Of a stretch of DNA of 64,000 bases, positions 47,291 through 58,000 are shown piece by piece. Numbering within the stretch: position 1 is the stretch's first letter; each line of letters begins with the position of its first letter. The notes below the pieces were generated by a model. It saw only the letters and a list, made by a program, of their open reading frames with translations, did no database searches and was not told where the DNA came from. The position numbers and the translations under genes are program-made. The stretch covers positions 124,001 to 188,000 of the forward strand of contig NCSJ02000018.1 of NCBI GenBank assembly GCA_002812745.2. Direction: 5' to 3'. The DNA comes from Scytalidium lignicola (taxonomy: Eukaryota > Ascomycota > Leotiomycetes).

Positions 47291-49123
47291 TGGAGGTGCC
47301 TTTGTTCCTGGAATTACTGGAATTTCATTTTCTCAAACAGAACCTACCCAGGGTCATTATAGTGGATCTTCCTGGGATAATACAAGTGACCAGTACTTGC
47401 AACAGGACAGTACAGTTCAGTCACATAAACCCCATGGTTTTGAAAACTTCACACCGTTAGCTCTGGCCCAGATGGCCCGTTCCGGGCGGAATCCTCGGCG
47501 AGGATCCAATATCTTTTCAGATTCACCTGCGACACCTACTGAATCAGTGTCCATGTCACGCTTCAATTCCCAAGATTCTATTGGGGCCATATCCCAGAGG
47601 TCTACTAATTACTACGATCATAACAGATCTACTAGTTTGTATCCAAACATCTCACAAATGTCATTTCGAATGTCATCTGCGAGCTCAGACATAACCGGCA
47701 GGTCACACAGTCCTGCTAGCTCTGCTTTCTATCCAGCCACCCAGACTATGGACTTCCAGGCCATGGATAACTATTCATACCAGAACGGAGATGACCTATC
47801 CGTAGATTATCCTCTTTATGCGGATTCAGCTATCAGCATGTCAAATGGGGCTGCTGATGGTTTATTGACTGAAGATCAATCATACGGTTTGTATCAAACA
47901 AGCCCAGAGGATATCACTTTTACTACATCCTTGGAAAACGGCCATGGATCGCTGGCTGATCCAAACTCAATCTTGCGGGACTCTGTAATATACAACCCCC
48001 AAAACAGCAACGAGACTTCAATAACATGGGACAATCAAACCTTTATGGAATCCCGGAAATCATCTCCGGCACTTGAGGAGTGGGCCATGGTGCCACAATT
48101 GACAAGGACAACAAATAGCCCATTAGACTATTCCCCAATTCTTGAAGGTAAATCACCGAGATACGCTCAGGATCTCCCAGAGATGATGGACCTGCCTCCA
48201 TATGATGCTGCCAGCTCTAAATCTTCCAGGAAGTCAGTAGGAGTGCGTAATCCCAAAGTTGATGTTGATGGCCATGAGGAACCAGTCCAGGTAATCCGCC
48301 GCACCAGTGGCGAGATCGATAACTCTGCACGGGATCATCCACTTTACCATAATGCCACTGCTGGACCCGATGGATTATATCATTGCCCTTGGGAAGGCGA
48401 TGCGTCCTGCCAGCATCGACCTGAGAAACTCAAGTGCAATTACGAGTATGACCTTTTCATTTCTGATATCTCACTTTGGCAAAACTAACTAATTGGTATA
48501 ATAGTAAATACGTTGACTCCCATCTAAAGCCTTATCGGTGCAAGATGTCCACCTGTGAGAACTTAAGCTTCTCCTCCACAGCCTGCCTGCTCCGTCACGA
48601 GCGTGAAGCCCATGCCATGCATGGACATGGTGATAAACCATATCTCTGCACGTACGAGGGCTGCGAGCGTGGCCAAGCTGGAAATGGCTTCCCCCGTCAT
48701 TGGAATCTACGTGATCACATGAAGCGTGTGCACAACGACCCAGGCACTTCTTCCCGAAGTGATCCCGACTCAAAGTCGCAGTCGTCCACAGGAACTCACA
48801 AAGGGTCCAGGAAGAGGAAGACAGAGACCAGTGATACAAGGCTCCACAAAGCAGGGCAGGTGAAGAAGGTCCAGGCACCGAGGCAAGTGTCACCACGTGT
48901 GCAACCGCGCCCTGCTTCATCACCGGAGTCAAGTTTGATTGACCGTTACCGTCAGACTGAACAGAGGCTCCTGGAAACAGTGAAACAGCTTCATGACCCA
49001 AAGAATGCTAGCAACATGCGATTCCTTCGTGATGCCACTGAATGCATCAAGTTGATGGCACAGACAACGCAACGCATCCATGGGTCTTCATCTCCTCGAC
49101 GCTTCAGCGAACAATCTGGATGA
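47291..49123 (+). CDS. C2H2 zinc-finger transcription factor (5' end unresolved)
   Basis: Two exons are firm: 47291-48445 and 48505-49123 (59-nt intron GTATGA...AATAG), ~591 residues. The first begins after a TTTCCAG acceptor as SGGAFVPG or TGGAFVPG, so the start codon is upstream. One candidate is a 14-nt exon at 46809-46822 giving MPSST before GGAFVPGITG; its donor GTACAC is weak. The N-terminal ~330 residues are Ser/Asn/Gln/Asp-rich, like an activation region. Zinc-binding region: YHCPWEGDASCQHRPEKLKC (irregular), YRCKMSTCENLSFSSTACLL-RHEREAH and YLCTYEGCERGQAGNGFPRH-WNLRDHMKRVH, the latter two C2H2-type. A basic KGSRKRKTE patch is a likely nuclear signal. The C-terminus has a helical region (LIDRYRQTEQRLLETVKQLH). 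I do not recognise an orthologue with a known role. Convergent with USE1. Confidence 0.87.
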
Positions 49124-50314
49124 GGTGTGTAAGAGATTGTTGTGAGTAGTAAGTATATAAATATGAATTCTCTCTTCCTTCTTAGCGATCAAACTAACTT
49201 CTTTCACTTGAATAGTGCCAAATTTTACACCTCTTCACTAGAAATAGAGCAATCCAGACCAGAGACTTGCTATCACTCATGATGAATCAACAGCTGAGCC
49301 ATGGGAAAATAATAAATAATCCTGGGGATTAAATTTCTGAGCAATCACCGAGGATGCCACGGATACTTGAAGCCAGCCAGGATGGATGAATGGACCAGAC
49401 CAGAATGGATATTGGAGCCTGTCTGCCTAAAACGGAGCCACGGAGGATTTATTGCATATTGCCTTGCATTTGGATTATGCCACAAATTTTGGATATGTGC
49501 CTAAGGATTTGAGCAATGCACATCGCTCAGTGAAGACTACAGAGAACTGAGAGAAAGAGATATTTCTCCCATTGATTGATGAAATGAACGACTGATGAGA
49601 TCATGAATGAGCGAATATTGTTTTCCGCATTCTGATTCGTTGTCTTGTGTATTTTGCCTTGTCCTGATTTTAGTGTTCATTTTTTGCAAACTTTGATTTA
49701 GGAATGCCGTGGCTCTTGCGGCAGAAATATAAATGCATGGCTGAGCGATGGATGATAGTGTAGATAGTTTAGATTGGAAGAATTAAAAGCATTTTTTTTA
49801 TTGTTACTTACACACTTACCGCTGTCCCAAGTTTCATTACTATATCCTAGTCTAAGCCTAAAAAGACCACAACAAAAGCCTCACAAGAGGGAAATATATC
49901 CACAGAACTAGCCAGTGTAAACTAGCCAGTGTAAGAATGGCATTGACCGTACACATTTCCCTTGCTGTGGGGGGTTGCGTTAATAGTTTCGAAGGTTTTC
50001 TCTTCTCGTATCTCACTCACAATAGATATATATAGTTTATATTCGTCCAAAACCACTAATTTCGACATCACTCCTCACCTCTTCCTTCACTTTATTCCTT
50101 ACGATAAATTCGCAACTAGTGAATATACATGGTATATAATATCATCATAAAAGGTCATAACACCGTAAAACATGCCACGTGCCAGTCTAATCCTCGAATT
50201 AACTCCCAGCTTCCCTACGCCAACACCAACAACCTCTGACTACACATATTCCCCAAACAACCATACTATGTCAAGTTGAACTAAAACGGAGCGGCGAATT
50301 GCGCTTTTCCGTCT
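49124..50314. other. Convergent 3' flanks, C2H2 factor and USE1
   Basis: 1.2 kb, low in coding signal. It contains a 14-bp exact tandem duplication (49907-49934). The C2H2 3' flank is rich in ATGAATG-like steps. No RNA gene recognised. Confidence 0.45.
49907..49934. repeat. 14-bp exact tandem duplication
   Basis: ACTAGCCAGTGTAA occurs twice head to tail. It is intergenic and may be ordinary slippage. Confidence 0.85.
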
Positions 50315-51456
50315 TTAAAACCTCAGCTTAGGCATCACGAACACAATAACCAGCGCAATGATCCAAAGCCCAAAAATCCAAGCATACATCATCATCCGAC
50401 CCCACCAGCCCCTCCCTTCACTCATTTTCCTCAAGACACCTATCTTCTTCTGCGCAGTATCAAGGCCGCTCTTATTCTTCTCTAGACCCTCCGTTGTGTT
50501 ATTTAGGATGGATTTCTCCGCATCGAGGGAGTCTGAGAAAGCCACAGATGATGATTTTAGCGCCTGTGCCATGGAGAGCATAGATGTTGTCAGGGCTTCT
50601 TGTTCGTGACGGTTGTGTGTTAGGAGTGATTCTTTTGTAGTAGTAGATAGGGTAGATGTGCTGGTTGTTGTCGGGGCGGTGGACGAGGGGAAGAGTTGGG
50701 TGGAGGTGGTGTGTGCTGCTTCGGTCGAAGATGGTGGGGAGGATGTGGAGGTTTGGGTGGTGCGTGCTCGGAGGGTTGATGATTCTAGAATAGGTGCTGA
50801 GGTTGTGGATGTTGAGGGAGGGTCCTTAGCTGGCTCCCTGTCGGTGGCCCGAGGTAAGCGCTCTGCTTGTTCTATTTCATCCATCTCATCTGAATTAGAT
50901 GTCTGGTCGTCGGTCTCATTCGGAGTATCTTGGCCCAGCAAGTCTTCTCCTTCAGAAGTATCGAAATCTTGTGTCTCATATGCTGCGAGCTAGAGAACAA
51001 AAGACTGAGTTAGTATGTATTTTATCTACCGCGGTTGAACAAGTGCAGGAAGTACAAAGCATACCTCATTGAGCTCCTGCAGCCTCTCATTCAAACCTTG
51101 TAACTGCTCACGTTTCCGAATTAGATCTACCTGTGTCTCCTGCTTTCGGGACTGGATCTTAATGTTGGTTGCATCCTGCTCTAATCGCAGCAATAATGAC
51201 CGTGCATATTCTAAGTTCTACGTCCCCATAAAAAACCGTCATGTCAGAACTATGTATCCCATATGATGTTATGCCATGCCAAATTACTCACAGTTTCAAC
51301 TCGCTCTCGCTCGTAGCTCGATCCTCGCAACCTGGCCTCGGTCGCTGCATCAGGTGTTATGAGGATTCCCTGCAAACGTGCAATCATTCGGGCTAGGTTT
51401 ACAGATGTGATATCTGGTGCAGGAGGCGGAGCTCCTGAAATCGAGAGTCTGGCCAT
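50315..51456 (-). CDS. USE1: SNARE protein Use1
   Basis: Three exons, 51456-51292, 51217-51065 and 50989-50315, give 330 residues with phase-0 junctions. The N-terminus (MARLSISGAPPPAPDITSVN, LARMIARLQGILITPDA, SYERERVETNLEYARSLLLR) and the following helix with IKIQSRKQETQVDLIRKREQ match fungal Use1. A disordered Ser/Thr-rich section comes next. The C-terminus has the SNARE motif (EQEALTTSMLSMAQALKSSS, ILNNTTEGLEKNKSGLDTAQ) and a tail anchor (MMMYAWIFGLWIIALVIVFV) ending a few residues later. Use1 is the ER SNARE for retrograde COPI traffic, with Ufe1, Sec20 and Sec22. The frame is open upstream without an ATG (GTG at 51609), so ATG 51456 is preferred. Confidence 0.88.
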
Positions 51457-51933
51457 TGTGAAGCTTTTGTCAGTGGTATATTCGCTGTGGTTGCGGATGT
51501 ACGGAAGAGGATCGTGGAGGAAGCTAGCCTTGTCAATTAGAAGATACAAACGATAGAACGTCAGTAGTGCGGCGGTTGAAGCCGAGTGTGGCTCGAATGG
51601 GTCCACCAAGATGTGGCTGTTCGTGGCTTGACGCTTGAGACAGAATAGGCTAATCCTGATATAGAAAACTCTAATTAGTACTGGACGACCTTATAGCTCC
51701 CACTCTTCTTCCTCACTCGCTCTTGCTATCATCCTCAGATTCGGCCGCTTTTCCTACGGCGAAATTCCATCTTTTTGAATGTATAATGAGCCTGATAAAT
51801 CAAATGGAGCACAATCGTAGCGGATGGCTGTCCTTGATTAAACCGCTGCTACAGCGCAATCCTGAGGATGAAAATCTTCAATACTTTGAGAGAAATGAGA
51901 TTGTGTAGTATGTGGAATTTTAATTCTTTATTA
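51457..51933. other. USE1 promoter / alpha/beta hydrolase 3' flank
   Basis: 477 bp. Short frames only; no supported gene. Both neighbours are on the minus strand, so this holds the 3' end of the hydrolase gene and the USE1 upstream region. Confidence 0.5.
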
Positions 51934-52935
51934 TTATGGGGATCCGTGGTTTTCAATCCACTTAACCAAACTACGCGCCCATTTCTCACCTTCCTCGTCT
52001 CCACTCATCAAGGCCAGTGGCGGCGAAATATGATTCTGGCCAGCCATGATCTGGAAATCAATTCCTTCTCCCCAAACCTGGGTCCAAAGTTCCACAAACT
52101 CCTCACAAGATTTACCAATGGCGTCGATAGGGTCCCACTCTCCCAGCAATACCAGCAATCTCGGCAAGCCTACTTGGGCTCGTGATCTCTTCGATTTGCC
52201 AATTGCACTGAGCAAGCCATAAGGAGAATGATCCTCGATCCCCTGCTTTGAGCCGTAGTATTTGGGGAGCATATCCATTCGTGAAAGGTTGGCATTGCGG
52301 AAGTGAAGCGCCGGTGCCAGGGCTACGGCACCTCTTAATACTAACCCTTCACGTCCATCCACATACTTTATCCTCTGCTCCTTCCAGCGCTCCTCTAGCA
52401 AGAATGTTGCTACGTGCAAGCCCCCAGCCGAATTCCCCATGATGAAAACATCCCGCTTGCCTTTGCCATCAGCGGGACCAGCAGTGGATATCCAGCGTTC
52501 TACCCAGCTGAGTACAAGGCTCACATCCTCGCCCCCGCTAGGATATACGGCATCCTCTCCACCAAAAGAAGAGTTCACTCGCCGATAGTCTGGGATGATG
52601 GTTGTGATGCCATGAGTTGCAAACCAGGCGCCTAGGTTAGCATAGACGAGACCTTCGGGCACCATAGGCTGGATCTTATCTCCTCTCACCAAGCCTCCTC
52701 CGTAGAGGAAGATTAAGATTGGGCCTGGTGCTGGACCAGGCAATGTGAAGTTTGGAGGTTTGTAGATATCGAGCTTTTGCCGTGGATGCGGGCCGTATGG
52801 CTCGGTCTTACGATCGATAGATTTGATCTCTGCCTTGTGCGCTAGGAGCAGCGGCGCGAAGATCTTGTATGTCGCTGGGATGACAGTGGGGATCGAATCG
52901 TCACCTAAGGCGTGTAGATCCCTGACTTCGTCCAT
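51934..52935 (-). CDS. Alpha/beta hydrolase (esterase/lipase type)
   Basis: A single-exon ORF of 333 residues from an ATG at 52935. It has the alpha/beta hydrolase layout: a strand ILIFLYGGG where the family usually shows HGGG (oxyanion hole; here Tyr replaces His, residues 78-81), the nucleophile elbow GNSAGG with Ser169, an acid in LLGEWDPID, and a His in AGQNHISPPL. These complete a Ser-Asp-His triad. The pattern is near the hormone-sensitive-lipase/kynurenine-formamidase-like group (fungal proteins annotated as esterase/lipase). There is no signal peptide, so it should be cytosolic. Substrate unknown. Its upstream side faces the bipartite repeat array, ~600 bp away, which might bear on its control. 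Confidence 0.9.
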   Translation of the reverse strand: MDEVRDLHALGDDSIPTVIPATYKIFAPLLLAHKAEIKSIDRKTEPYGPHPRQKLDIYKPPNFTLPGPAPGPILIFLYGGGLVRGDKIQPMVPEGLVYANLGAWFATHGITTIIPDYRRVNSSFGGEDAVYPSGGEDVSLVLSWVERWISTAGPADGKGKRDVFIMGNSAGGLHVATFLLEERWKEQRIKYVDGREGLVLRGAVALAPALHFRNANLSRMDMLPKYYGSKQGIEDHSPYGLLSAIGKSKRSRAQVGLPRLLVLLGEWDPIDAIGKSCEEFVELWTQVWGEGIDFQIMAGQNHISPPLALMSGDEEGEKWARSLVKWIENHGSP

Positions 52936-55092
52936 GACTGTATTGGTAAGTTTGAGGCAGGAAGGGGGAGGGAAAAGGAGATGAATGCTGAGAACTCTCA
53001 GTTAATCAATATGGTACAGATGTGGTGAATCACGAAAGAGAATTAGAGCTATTAATACACCCAATTCACAAGTAGAGAACGTGGAACCCGTAGATTGATA
53101 TCAAGACTAATAACGTAGGGTGGATCAGGGAAATAGCTAACCTGAAATCAAGCTGGATCTGATTCTAAGGTCCAGCTGATGAGGGATTCCGAGTCCTCTC
53201 GCCTCGTAGATTGGGAGTAGTAAAGATATGTGCTAAACAAAGAGCTTCAAAACATTCTACGCTTCTACGCTCATGTCATGTGTATCTTCGGCTCCACCTG
53301 GGTGCGGTGTTCCGCGCTGGTCAACTGGTCTGCCGCGCTACGACCCGACCCCTCCTTGGCCACCATTCCGAAGGTGGGGCACAAAGGGGACCCCGCCATG
53401 GGTCTAGGCTCGGCTATTGTTATGTTTCCGATAGCTTAGGCACGGTCTTGTTCCATCTCTAACATCAAAACATGCCAATGCTTGAAAATCCTCTATTAAG
53501 CTCTAGCATGAAGACAAAGATAGAGAGATATGAGATGTGCATAATTTGTCGTTGCATGTCTTATAGTGTGAAACCGTCACTATATCTCTCGGCACAGAGG
53601 CACAATGGAAGGTGGCTGTAGTCTACAGGTTTGGGATGCACGAAATGCAGCTAACACTATCTCGGCATGATGGGTTGTAATTTGCTGCTATGTGGAAACA
53701 ACTCTCAAGAGCCTGGCATAGATGGTAAAGACTTAAGTAGGTTGGACACTTCCGTTGCAAGTCTTCTGTCATAAACTAGCGCTAAAGAACTCGGCATTAT
53801 TGTACGATTGGAGCACAACTTAATACATAGTTGTTCTTTGTTATAGATCTACTTTTATATGCTAGTTAAAGAGCTTAATGAAGATATCAAGGGAACACCA
53901 TAGCCTATAAATTTCATCTTCGTTGCAGATCTAATGTTCCTAAATGCAGCGCTATAAAGCTCGCCGAGAAAGCGTGGAGCATGATTGTCAGGTCTTCGTT
54001 GCGAATCTTCTCCATGAAACCAGCGCTATAAGTCTCGGCATGAATAATCAAACAGACAGTACAAACGAAAAGGAGACAACGACCCTGAACAACTTTTTCG
54101 TAGCTAATCAGAATCAAAATCCTTCACTAAAAGACTCGGCACACAACAAAGACGTATTGCAGTGCAGTACTTTGATATGACTCTTAATTTCCAGATCTTC
54201 ACTAAATGGCTTTGCATACAGGTTATGGAAGATGGACTGTAAAAGAATTTCGTTGCACATCAATGTTTGAAATTCTATCACTATAACACTTGGCATGAGA
54301 TTGAAAGAAAAACACCATTGCCAATATTTCGTTCCTCATCAGTGTTTGAAATCTAACGCTATATATCTCGGCATCAGCTAAGAAAGAGACCTACCAAAGA
54401 TATCCTTACGTTGCAAGTCTCAATCTAGAAAACTATCACTATAAAACTCGGCGTTAATATGTGAATGATATAGATTATACTTATCTATATCGTTGTGTAT
54501 CTAAGCTCACACACCTAGCGCTAAATTCTCGGCATAAGGAAATAGAGATGAGCCATGGACATTCAACTCTTCCGTTGCACATCAACGTTAGAAACCATCA
54601 CTAAAGAGCTCGGCATGAATGAAAATGGATGAGTGTGCAAGAAAATCTATCAAACTTTCTAACTAGCTCTAAAAGCACTCGGCATAAAGGAATAAGAAGG
54701 AAATGGTTCAAAATACAGCAATCCATGTTTGCAAATTCGGGTTAAACGTCTTAGCACTATAAAACTCGGCATGTAGATTAATATGAAAGCCCCGTGCTGA
54801 TTATGTTGCGGATCTGTCTGTTTTAGTTAGCGTAATACACGGCATGAAGCTAAATAAAAGACATTGGCCAAAGATATATCACGCACGTTGCAGATCAGAG
54901 GGCAAAAAGTCAGCGCTAAAATACTCGGCATAGGAATACAAAAGGACATCAGTAGGTTTCATTGTGAGCTGTAAGCAGTCGCAGTGTTTTCAAAAATATA
55001 ATATTAACACCATGGCATAGCAGGACATGACATAGATGGGAATATTAGGCACAACGTTATGGGGATTTAGATCCCCCAAGAGAGAAACCAGA
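52936..55092. other. Hydrolase upstream region and repeat array; no coding gene
   Basis: 2.2 kb with no supported coding frame on either strand. About 52936-53480 is the upstream region of the hydrolase. The remaining ~1.5 kb is the bipartite repeat array described separately, up to the stop codon of URB2. Confidence 0.7.
53490..55025 (+). repeat. Array of ~17-20 degenerate two-box units, non-coding, family unknown
   Basis: Each unit has a left box near CGTTGCARATCT and a right box near GCGCTATAAA followed by nCTCGGCATGA (TCACTATAAA is a common variant). Clear right boxes start (at CTCGGCA or equivalent) at 53588, 53661, 53712, 53790, 53960, 54034, 54135, 54210, 54289, 54367, 54447, 54528, 54609, 54678, 54765, 54838 and 54924; weak ones at 53501, 53873 and ~55010. 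Clear left boxes start at 53550, 53673, 53753, 53921, 53997, 54099, 54251, 54330, 54409, 54491, 54573, 54804 and 54886. Left-to-right distance is 36-39 bp in nearly all (34 for the 54804 unit). Spacing between units averages ~83 bp but ranges 51-101. Text between boxes is unrelated from unit to unit. No ORF spans units. All units are in the same orientation. I know no matching repeat or RNA family. Confidence 0.85.
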
Positions 55093-58000
55093 TCAACCGC
55101 CCTTCCACTTTCCAAACTTCTGGTAATCCCTTACCAAAGTCCCGAACAATGCTCTTCCGCTTGAATCCAATCCATCACCAATCATCCTTCTCATCTCCAC
55201 GGTTGTGGTATCAAAAATGGCATATAACCCTGGAACCATCTTCTCTCTCACCTCAGGTTTCATCTTCATCTCCAGCTGAAATTTGATATATGTGGTCAGC
55301 ACGGATTGCATATACTGACCTGCTATACGCTTCGCCTTGTCTGTTGCAGAGGTGAGTGAATTATGCTGTGAGCGCGTCACAGTTGAGACGGAAGGGTCGC
55401 ATATTAAAGTTAAGAGACGTGTGTAGGCCGTACTATGGGCTATTGCAAGCTGATGTTGGGGCCGAGTGGAGAGCCACGGTGGCGGTGGGAACCGTTTAGT
55501 AAAGGCTTTATTAGTATGTGTGAGAGGTGTAAAGAAGCAACGGAGGAGTGACTGCATTGTTTGAACTACAAGGTGAAAGTGACCTTGAGTTTTTAGGCGG
55601 TGGTTTGTAAGCACCACTTGTAAGAGGCGGCAGAGATGAAGATAGATCGTTCCGGCGCGGCTCTGGTTCAGGGATGGGCCATTGCGGGAGCACGTTATAG
55701 CCACACTACCGAAGGTGCTATCGATGTTCCATTGAGACAATGCTCGACCCTATAATAACATTAACAACTATGATAGAATAGCATCTTATAATATCTACCT
55801 TAGTACGAAGCATCATCTCCATGATCTCAGTTATTAAGCAGAATTGCCGGATACTAGTTGTCTTCCACATGTGGGAACACAGCTGAGAATATGTCACAGA
55901 TAAATCATATTCTACGTCTTCAGAGGCGTCATTAGAACGTCGGGTATCTAGGACTGAATCAGTAAACCATATAATTATGAGATTTATGGGGTTGCTACCT
56001 TGACAAGACACAATGATATGCCTTGCTGCGAGAAGGTTCTCTAGAGAATCTGGTCCATCGAAAGCCTCTTCCATAAGGCTTCTGAGTACTTGCAGTTTCC
56101 CGTCCTCATCCAAGCCCTCCAGCAACCCCGAAGTGCTAGCACATACAGTCCTCCTTCCTGATGCTGCTGTTGCAAGCCCCTGAAAAGGTGTTTCCAGATG
56201 CGTGTGGGCTGCCATAAAAGTGGCCAGCTCCTTTCCCAGATCCAGATGTAGATCATGCATCGATGTAATGCATGCCTGTGCATCTTCAACACGCTTAGCC
56301 AGCTTCTTTTCATCGAAACCAACTGCTTCTAGAGCACTCATCGTGGAGAGAAGGGATAGTGACCTTGCACTATCATCGCTGTTGTATTTGCTTGGCTTGT
56401 GTAGTAGTGTCTTGAACTTTGACAGAAGGGCGGAACTGTAGGCAGACATAAAATCCTCATGGTCTGATGTGTCAACTACATCAAGCCTATTTAGCGTGGA
56501 ACCATGAGAAATAAGCGTAGTAGCTACAGCTTGTGACAATGTGTCCAAAGTATAACTATTGTTTTCTATACATTTCTTGTCTGCATCAATCCTCTCTTTG
56601 AGGAATTGGATAGCTTCCAGCAAATAGGTGCGGTTCCAAGGCTGGTCAATATTGGTGACAACGAAACTAGGCCCCTATTAATATCCGTTGAAAGAAAGGA
56701 ACTAACATTAACTCACGATAGTGTTAATTTCACAAGCTCTCGGAACAAGCTCAAAATGATTCGTGGCTTTGGAATCTCGGAGACCAGATACTGGGCCAAT
56801 TGAATGAGATCTTTAAACTTCATATCCTAGGACTAGTCAATTTTCCATAATAACAATCCACAAAAACAACCTAAGACTTACCTTATAAACCATTGGACGC
56901 TGCATAACTTTCAATTTTAAGCTGAGAATAGAAGCATATACACCACCGTGGATATCGCCCAGTGATGACCCAGCAGCTTTGGGCATCCAACTACCTAAGA
57001 CGTGCTCTCTCTGTTTTTTTGAGAAGGCTTCAAGGGGAAGCCGAAGCAAGCAATTAATAGCGAACTCATTCCAGATTTGTACATTGTTTCCAGCCCCTTC
57101 TTTGGCGACACCTGAGAGCAGGATATCGATTATATGACCTGCGTGAAATGTTATTCAAAATGATCACTTTATGATGCTCTAAAACAGGGGTCAATTCATA
57201 CTTATGGTTGCTGGGCTGTTTAAAAGGAAGTTATCTGCTAGTCCAGACAACAACAGCTCTGAGAAAGCATCTTGGGGAGAACGAAGAGAGGAGTCAAAGC
57301 TATTAGAAGCCTTCTCCGAGGTCGCAAGGTCAAACATAGATTTTATTATCCCTGTAAAAGAATCATCGGGTGAATCTGAGCATAACCTGTATATGACGTT
57401 AGTGAAAATTTCCACTAGACATACTAAGTAAGCCATACTCAAGGACTTTCGGGTGCTCAGAAAATATGCATCTAACAAGTGACCAGTGAACCCATAGCTT
57501 CCCTGGGGAATAGGTAGACAATTTGGCACTGATATTAACCTCAGTCGGTGCTGGGTCATCGTGTATATGCACCACTAAATCACCAAAACTCTTTCTCGTT
57601 TCATCCACTAATTTCTGCATTAAGGGTCTCAGTGTTTCCTCCATCTGACCTCCTTTTTTTGCAATGTCCCAGCAGGCACATACGCATCTGAAAATTTCAA
57701 CAGATTTGAGATCATCGATAACTGGAATAGTAGCTGATAGTTCATCGAATGGTCTAACATTTCTCTTCCAAAGATCCTCCAACTCTGGAATTAAGGTGTC
57801 GGAAACCCACCCCAAAGTTTTAGATAGTACCCTCCAGGATCTCCATATATATGCAGAGCTCAGCTTCTGACTATGTCCGTCATCGAACATTATATGATAA
57901 AGACGGAGCCCGACATAATCGACAACCTCTTCCTCGCGAATAGAACTAGCAATAGCGTCAAGGATCAAGAACACGGCATTTCCATTTTCCGAGACTTGTG

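Noticed and set aside
53914..54296. Minus-strand frames through the array, where the right box reads ATGCCGAG
   Set aside because: Several units would start a micro-ORF at this ATG, but others have ACG, GTG or an immediate stop, and encoded peptides are unrelated. The ATG is part of the box, not evidence of coding.
53490..55025. CRISPR array, tRNA cluster or 5S cluster as explanation of the repeat units
   Set aside because: The host is a eukaryote, units are degenerate with variable spacing, and neither cloverleaf arms nor 5S sequence are seen.
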